From: Gammaproteobacteria bacterium
GTDB taxonomy: Bacteria; Pseudomonadota; Gammaproteobacteria; Granulosicoccales; Granulosicoccaceae
DNA: 10,981 bases
Direction: 5' to 3'
Assembly: GCA_019634245.1 (NCBI GenBank)
Contig: JAHQVR010000351.1
Location: 1 to 10,981 of the forward strand
The notes under the pieces are model-generated. The model saw only the letters and a list, made by a program, of their open reading frames with translations. It ran no database searches and was not told where the DNA came from. Positions 6,820 through 10,981 of the stretch are shown in pieces. The position numbers were made by a program, and so were the translations under genes. Position 1 is the first letter of the stretch. The number at the start of each line of letters is the position of its first letter.

Positions 6820-7656
6820 TTAGGTTTTCGTATCGTCGACGATATTCATGGATGCCACACCGCTTTCTCCGAGAGGCGTTTCCGCAAAGGGCCCACCATG
6901 TTTGCTGAATCTGACATTATGTGGATCAATCGGTGGTTCGTTTTTGAGGACTTCCTCGGCGAATTGTTCAGCGTTGTCTTTGGGGCGATAACCCAAATGA
7001 CTGGCGCCAGCGTTATCCACGGGAACGCGATCATTATTGGATACGCCATAAACAATACTGAAACCCGTTACAGGGGTGTCAATGGCCCTGGTGACAAGCT
7101 GAATCAAATCATCATATGACAACCAGGTTCCGAGCGCGCGGGAGTTATTCACCTGGGCGCAGGAGAGAATGCGTAAATGTACTGATTCAAGCTGACGCTT
7201 TTCGAAATACATTCTGCCAAGATCTTCGGTGAAACACTTGGCGAGTCCGTAAAACGTATCAGGACGGTGCGGTGCGTCTACACCGATAAAGTTCGTCTTG
7301 TCGTGCATCCCGACAGCGTGGATTGAGCTGGCATAGATCACCCGTTTAACCTGATGCTGGTAAGCCGCTTCCCAGACGTTGTACGCGCCGACAAAATTTG
7401 GACCAAGCAGTTCTTCAAAAGGTCGCTCGTCGCCAATGGCACCAAAATGCACCACCATATCTGCGCCTTCGATCACTGCCTTCATTTGGTCCAAACTAGT
7501 GAGGTCGGCTCTTTGATAGGTTTCTCCGGGGTAGAGGTTTTCAATATTTTCCGCGATGTCAGTGGAAACCAGCGATTCGGTGAGTTTGGAGAGTGGCTCG
7601 CGCAGCCAGGAGCCAAGGCGACCAGCGGCGCCAGTCAGAACAAGTTTTTTCAACAT
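6820..7656 (-). CDS. NAD-dependent epimerase/dehydratase, uronate dehydrogenase-like
   Basis: 278 residues from ATG 7656; an in-frame TTG at 7689 would add 11 residues that precede the Rossmann strand and is not preferred. LVLTGAAGRLG at 5-15 is the nucleotide-binding glycine motif, and D33 after the second strand favours NAD over NADP. VVHFGAIGDERPFEELL at 68 and YASSIHAVG at 108 lead to the SDR pair Y136-x-x-x-K140 (YGLAKCFTEDLGRMY). The segment WLSYDDLIQLV at 178, YGVSNND at 214, GYRPKDNAEQF at 233 and the C-terminal GGPFAETP match the layout of bacterial uronate dehydrogenases, which oxidise galacturonate or glucuronate to aldarolactones. Those enzymes normally read SSNH where this one has SSIH, so the substrate may differ. 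It shares an operon with the cupin and is divergent from the DUF429 gene. Confidence 0.82.
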   Translation of the reverse strand: MLKKLVLTGAAGRLGSWLREPLSKLTESLVSTDIAENIENLYPGETYQRADLTSLDQMKAVIEGADMVVHFGAIGDERPFEELLGPNFVGAYNVWEAAYQHQVKRVIYASSIHAVGMHDKTNFIGVDAPHRPDTFYGLAKCFTEDLGRMYFEKRQLESVHLRILSCAQVNNSRALGTWLSYDDLIQLVTRAIDTPVTGFSIVYGVSNNDRVPVDNAGASHLGYRPKDNAEQFAEEVLKNEPPIDPHNVRFSKHGGPFAETPLGESGVASMNIVDDTKT

Positions 7657-7776
7657 AATTATCGTGAAATGAGAAGAGTGGGTAGACAAAATTAAGGAAC
7701 GAGAGACTAACCGTTTTACAATGTACTTTCAAAGATACGATGCCTTATCAAGGGTCTCTAAAAACATAAAATCACT
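7657..7776. promoter_or_regulatory. Divergent intergenic region, probable promoters for both sides
   Basis: These 120 bases separate the minus-strand dehydrogenase/cupin unit from the plus-strand DUF429/DUF3604 genes, so start signals for both are expected here. TACAAT-like and TTGAAA-like hexamers are present, but no pair with both a good -35 and a good -10 could be settled by eye. No clear operator palindrome is seen. Confidence 0.4.
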
Positions 7777-8691
7777 GTGAACGTGTCCGCTTCAATTATT
7801 TGTGCTGATTGGTCTCGGTCCATCTCCAGGAGGAGGGCCTGGTTCTTGTCGTCTGATAGCGCGACTATCAAACCTATTGAGACGGACATCACCCTAGAAA
7901 CAGTATTGCAATTCGCGCGAACTTTGCCGGCTCCAGTTTTCGTCGGCATTGACGCGGCGCTGGGCGTTCCGGCGAGGCTTGCAGATTCTATAGAAAGTAG
8001 CCCCACACCAAAGATTAGTACATTTCTAGATTGGATAATCTGGTTATTCGTTTATGGCTCACCAGATGAACCGGTCAACACGCCGGACATATGGTCTCCA
8101 GGTCAGCCTTTTATTGCGGTTCCGCCGGGCAAGGGCAGTAAGTTGGCATTTTCTCAAGCGGGTATTCAAATGCATCGAGGAGTGGAGCAAGGATTGAACG
8201 CAAACTCTCCGCTTATTGTCAGCGGTATTCCGGGCACTGTCGGTTCTGGTTCCAGGGAATTATGGCGCGAACTGAGTCAGTATCTGCAAACGAATTCACC
8301 TGACTTCAATATTTGGCCTTATGATGGTTCATTGGAAAAATTGTTTCATCAAGAATCAGAAGCGCATTCCATCACGCTGGCTGAGATTTATCCCAAGGTG
8401 TGTTATGGCATCGCGCTTGCTGCTACCTTGCCCACAAAGTTGAGGGCGATATCCAAAACTAAAGAGCCAATCAGGAAGCACGTTATCGATGAGTTAATTG
8501 GCATGTTGGATGGGCAGCTTGAAATCGAATCAATCGAACACTGTTACCGTAGCGAAGACGATTTCGACGCCATGATTTCGGTTGTGGCAATGCATAAGTT
8601 GATGCAATACCCTAAACTGTTTTTCAGCGAGCCCGATACACATCCTATGGAGGGTGGAGTCATGGGAAAACAGGGTTTAATGCTGTCCTAA
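7777..8691 (+). CDS. DUF429 family protein, predicted RNase H-fold
   Basis: 304 residues from GTG 7777, the first start after an in-frame TAA at 7759 (GTG 7783 is an alternative); no clear ribosome-binding site. Conserved acidic positions of the DUF429 / RNase H-like fold are visible in order: D11 in ICADWS, D59 in FVGIDAALGVP, E203 in LAEIYPKVCY, and D261-D264 in EDDFDAMISVVAMHKL. In this group they are predicted to bind divalent metal, as in RNase H and RuvC nucleases, although no reaction has been shown for DUF429 proteins to my knowledge. A middle insertion (about 95-160) contains VPPGKGSKLAF and IPGTVGSGSRELW, also usual in relatives. No signal peptide or membrane span. It is the first gene of the plus-strand unit and is followed 50 bases later by the DUF3604 gene. 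Whether the two act together is unknown. Confidence 0.75.
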   Translation: MNVSASIICADWSRSISRRRAWFLSSDSATIKPIETDITLETVLQFARTLPAPVFVGIDAALGVPARLADSIESSPTPKISTFLDWIIWLFVYGSPDEPVNTPDIWSPGQPFIAVPPGKGSKLAFSQAGIQMHRGVEQGLNANSPLIVSGIPGTVGSGSRELWRELSQYLQTNSPDFNIWPYDGSLEKLFHQESEAHSITLAEIYPKVCYGIALAATLPTKLRAISKTKEPIRKHVIDELIGMLDGQLEIESIEHCYRSEDDFDAMISVVAMHKLMQYPKLFFSEPDTHPMEGGVMGKQGLMLS

Positions 8692-8741
8692 ATGATCTAC
8701 ATATTTGCTATTCTGCAAGCCTTTAAAAGAACGATACACTT

Positions 8742-10981
8742 ATGTCTGATGCAACCGTAGCCGAACATCTGGTGGGCGCTGTCTGGCCCCATGCCCAACC
8801 TGGGGAAGATCCCAGTTTGTATGGTCATGTTTCGCTGTCTCCTCAAGGTGCTTTTGAAGCACGTAGTATTCAAACCTTTAAAATGGTTTATACCGTTGGC
8901 AGATACGGCATCGATGATACGGGGGGTATTCGCGTGGTGTTTCGGTTTATGGGCGACTGGGGAGATTTGCAAACCCACGACCCACGTGCCTACAACTATG
9001 TCACCGCAGCCACCAGCACCGAGTCTCGGGTTTCACTACAGTACGCCAAAACAGGTCACCAGCGTCCGTTCTTTCGTGCGCTGACTGTCAAGCTCCACGG
9101 CGGCTTTTTAAGAGAGGGAGATCAAATTACTATTGTGTTCGGTGATCCTTCAAAAGGGTCGCCCGGTATGCAAATGCAATCATTTTGTGAGGAAGGGTTT
9201 GAATTCAAAGTGCTGGCAGATGTTTGTGCCACCGGGCACTACGTTCCTCTGAGTGAAACCCCGTATATTTCCATCGTTCCGGGCCCCGCTAAAACCTGGA
9301 AAGCGGTGGTTCCCACCCTGCGGCAGCCAGGAGAACCGTTTCAGTTCGGATTGAAAGCAGAAGACCGTTGGGGTAATCCCACCGCACTAGCAAGCGGCAA
9401 ATTTTCTTTGCAGTCAGACCTTGCCATTGCGGGTTTACCCGAAGAGATTGATTATCCACTTGGCGAGAAATCTGTTTGCTTCGAAGGTTTGCAGATTAAG
9501 CAAGAGGGGATGACCCGTATTCGGGTTCTTGGACAAAATGGCGAGCTTGTTGCCGAGTCGGGCCCGCTATTAATACGAAAGGGGCTTTCTGGATACTGGG
9601 GAGATCTACACGGCCAGAGTGGCGAGTCGATCGGTGTCACGACCTCCAGGCAATACTTTGATTTCGCGAGGAATAAAGCTTTTCTCGATGTCACTGGCCA
9701 CCAGGCCAATGACTTTCAAGTCAACAATGCTTTCTGGGCTTACCTCAACGAGTTGACTGCTGAGTATCACCAAGACAATCGCTTTGTGGTGTTCCCGGGC
9801 TATGAATGGTCAGGTAATACCGCAGTGGGAGGCGACCGAAATGTGTTTTTTCGTGAAGAGGGTAGACCAATTCGAAGATCCTCTCACGCGCTGCTCAGCG
9901 ATCGTTCTGATATCAATACCGATGTGTCTTCTGCGGCAGAATTGTTTGAGGCGTTGGCGGAAGAAGATTGCGTGGTTTATGCCCATGTGGGCGGTCGCTA
10001 TGCTGATCCGGCGCAGGCTCACGACGGCCGGTTGGAAACAGCGATGGAGATTCACTCCGCCTGGGGAACGTTTGAATGGTTACTGACCGATGGTTTTGCA
10101 CTAGGTCATCGTTGCGGCGTGGTATGCAATAGCGATGGTCATAAAGGCCGCCCTGGCGCAAGCTACCCCGGCGTATCGACTTTCGGTGCCTATGGCGGTT
10201 TGACCTGCTTTCTCACTAATGATCTGACGCGGGACGGCATCTTTGAATGCTTGAGAAGACGCCATCACTACGGTACTACAGGCTGTCGAATACATATGGA
10301 TGTGTCGGTGCACTTTGAATCAACAGCAACATTATACGAACGGGATCCCAATATTTTTTCATCTCCGAACACCTATCAGGTGAACGAAGTGATGATGGGA
10401 GATATCGTTTCCTGCGGCGACAGCACGGCTATCTTGAAAGGCTCTGTTGCTTGTCATACCCCGATTGAACGGATTGAAATACGTAACGGTAAAGAGGTGC
10501 TGGAAACCTTGCGCCCATACTCTGAGAATGAACTCGGTTCTCGAATCCGAGTGCTCTGGAGCGGGGCGGAGTACAGAGGTCGGGGTCGGCAAACTGGCTG
10601 GGTGGGCCGGGCACGATTTAGCGGTAGCGAAGTGAGAAGACTGGAAAAAGTGAATGCCTGGAACCCCGAGCGCCTGCTGGCATTAAATGGGACTGATATG
10701 GTGGAATGGGATGCGATGACCACCGGAAACTATGGCGGTTTTGATGTCTGGCTGGATGAAGACAAGCAGGGTGAGTTCGACTTGCACTGCAATCAGGGAG
10801 AGCTAAAAGTGCCACTGGCCGAAATTGGCATCAATGACGAGGTCCTGGAAACTGGCGGATTGGAGAAACAAATCCGTGTTTTTCGATTGCCTGAAGAAAT
10901 GTCGGCACGTGAAATGCAGTTCGAGTATAAAATTTCACTTGCAACTGATCGAGATAATCCCTTGTGGATCTGTGTGTATAC
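8742..10981 (+). CDS. DUF3604 family protein (PHP-like metallohydrolase type), 3' end cut by the window
   Basis: The frame is open from ATG 8742 to the window edge: 746 residues plus two bases, no stop. Typical family members run about 620-760 residues, so little is probably missing. Residues 1-280 form a beta-rich N-terminal part with no named domain. From 285 the DUF3604 core begins: YWGDLHGQSGES (D288, H290, Q292), FLDVTGHQAND (H320), FPGYEWSGNTAVGGDRN (E354), VVYAHVGGRYAD (H415), MEIHSAWGTFEW (H438), and VVCNSDGHKGRPGASYPG (D465, H466). These His/Asp/Glu positions follow the order of metal ligands in PHP phosphoesterases, but the first motif has Gln where PHP proteins have a second His. 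RRHHYGTTGCRIHMDV at 506 ends the core, and a beta-rich C-terminal region follows. No signal peptide, so probably cytoplasmic. No DUF3604 member of this type has a reaction I can cite. The start has only a weak ribosome-binding site. Confidence 0.85.
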   Translation, partial: MSDATVAEHLVGAVWPHAQPGEDPSLYGHVSLSPQGAFEARSIQTFKMVYTVGRYGIDDTGGIRVVFRFMGDWGDLQTHDPRAYNYVTAATSTESRVSLQYAKTGHQRPFFRALTVKLHGGFLREGDQITIVFGDPSKGSPGMQMQSFCEEGFEFKVLADVCATGHYVPLSETPYISIVPGPAKTWKAVVPTLRQPGEPFQFGLKAEDRWGNPTALASGKFSLQSDLAIAGLPEEIDYPLGEKSVCFEGLQIKQEGMTRIRVLGQNGELVAESGPLLIRKGLSGYWGDLHGQSGESIGVTTSRQYFDFARNKAFLDVTGHQANDFQVNNAFWAYLNELTAEYHQDNRFVVFPGYEWSGNTAVGGDRNVFFREEGRPIRRSSHALLSDRSDINTDVSSAAELFEALAEEDCVVYAHVGGRYADPAQAHDGRLETAMEIHSAWGTFEWLLTDGFALGHRCGVVCNSDGHKGRPGASYPGVSTFGAYGGLTCFLTNDLTRDGIFECLRRRHHYGTTGCRIHMDVSVHFESTATLYERDPNIFSSPNTYQVNEVMMGDIVSCGDSTAILKGSVACHTPIERIEIRNGKEVLETLRPYSENELGSRIRVLWSGAEYRGRGRQTGWVGRARFSGSEVRRLEKVNAWNPERLLALNGTDMVEWDAMTTGNYGGFDVWLDEDKQGEFDLHCNQGELKVPLAEIGINDEVLETGGLEKQIRVFRLPEEMSAREMQFEYKISLATDRDNPLWICVY

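Noticed and set aside
6473..6823. Plus-strand 116-residue frame opposite the cupin
   Set aside because: It is a Ser/Thr/Pro-rich shadow of the cupin gene, whose motifs on the minus strand are clear.
7657..7776. Specific -35/-10 pair TTGAAA / TAGTCT for the dehydrogenase
   Set aside because: The spacing is right (17 bases), but the -10 matches consensus at only 3 of 6 positions, so it was not called as a promoter.
8692..8757. Short frame from ATG 8692 (MIYIFAILQAFKRT...) before the DUF3604 gene
   Set aside because: It is only about 22 codons, overlaps the DUF3604 start, and has no ribosome-binding site beyond the preceding stop codon.
9784..10161. Several 80-100-residue frames on both strands within the DUF3604 gene
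   Set aside because: They are shadows of a continuous 746-codon frame with conserved motifs in this very interval.

Overview
The window looks like bacterial chromosome, most likely from a free-living, possibly marine proteobacterium. This is inferred from the gene families and their close packing; no rRNA or other taxonomic marker is present. I see no tRNA, rRNA, CRISPR array, insertion sequence, integrase or phage gene. The window contains nine confident protein genes (two cut by the edges), one small membrane-protein candidate and one gene that looks frameshifted.

Layout. (a) 1-2750, plus strand: the C-terminal part of a dimethylglycine/sarcosine dehydrogenase-like flavoprotein with a GcvT-type folate domain, a 311-base gap with a short hairpin and a candidate promoter, then an Fe(II)/2-oxoglutarate dioxygenase-like protein. 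(b) 2850-3269, minus strand: a GFA-family zinc protein, convergent with the dioxygenase. (c) 3270-6430: a stretch that reads as more AT-rich, with small or broken reading frames, a possible one-membrane-span protein whose end overlaps the start of a GNAT acetyltransferase, a second and unrelated GNAT, and a secreted transglutaminase-like protein. It has the look of an accessory or cassette-like insertion, but I find no integron or transposon ends. (d) 6433-7656, minus strand: a uronate dehydrogenase-like SDR followed by a cupin in the same reading frame, separated by one TAA stop. (e) 7777-10981, plus strand, divergent from (d): a DUF429 (RNase H-fold) protein, then a large DUF3604 protein (PHP-related metallohydrolase type) that runs off the right edge.

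How the genes may work together. The two flanks carry oxidative catabolism genes: N-methyl amine oxidation with C1 transfer to folate, 2-oxoglutarate-dependent hydroxylation, possibly formaldehyde/glutathione chemistry, and sugar-acid oxidation with a cupin partner. No single pathway is proved by the sequence. The divergent pair of transcription units around 7657-7776 and the same-frame dehydrogenase/cupin arrangement are the clearest organisational signals. The middle region holds most of what is unexplained.
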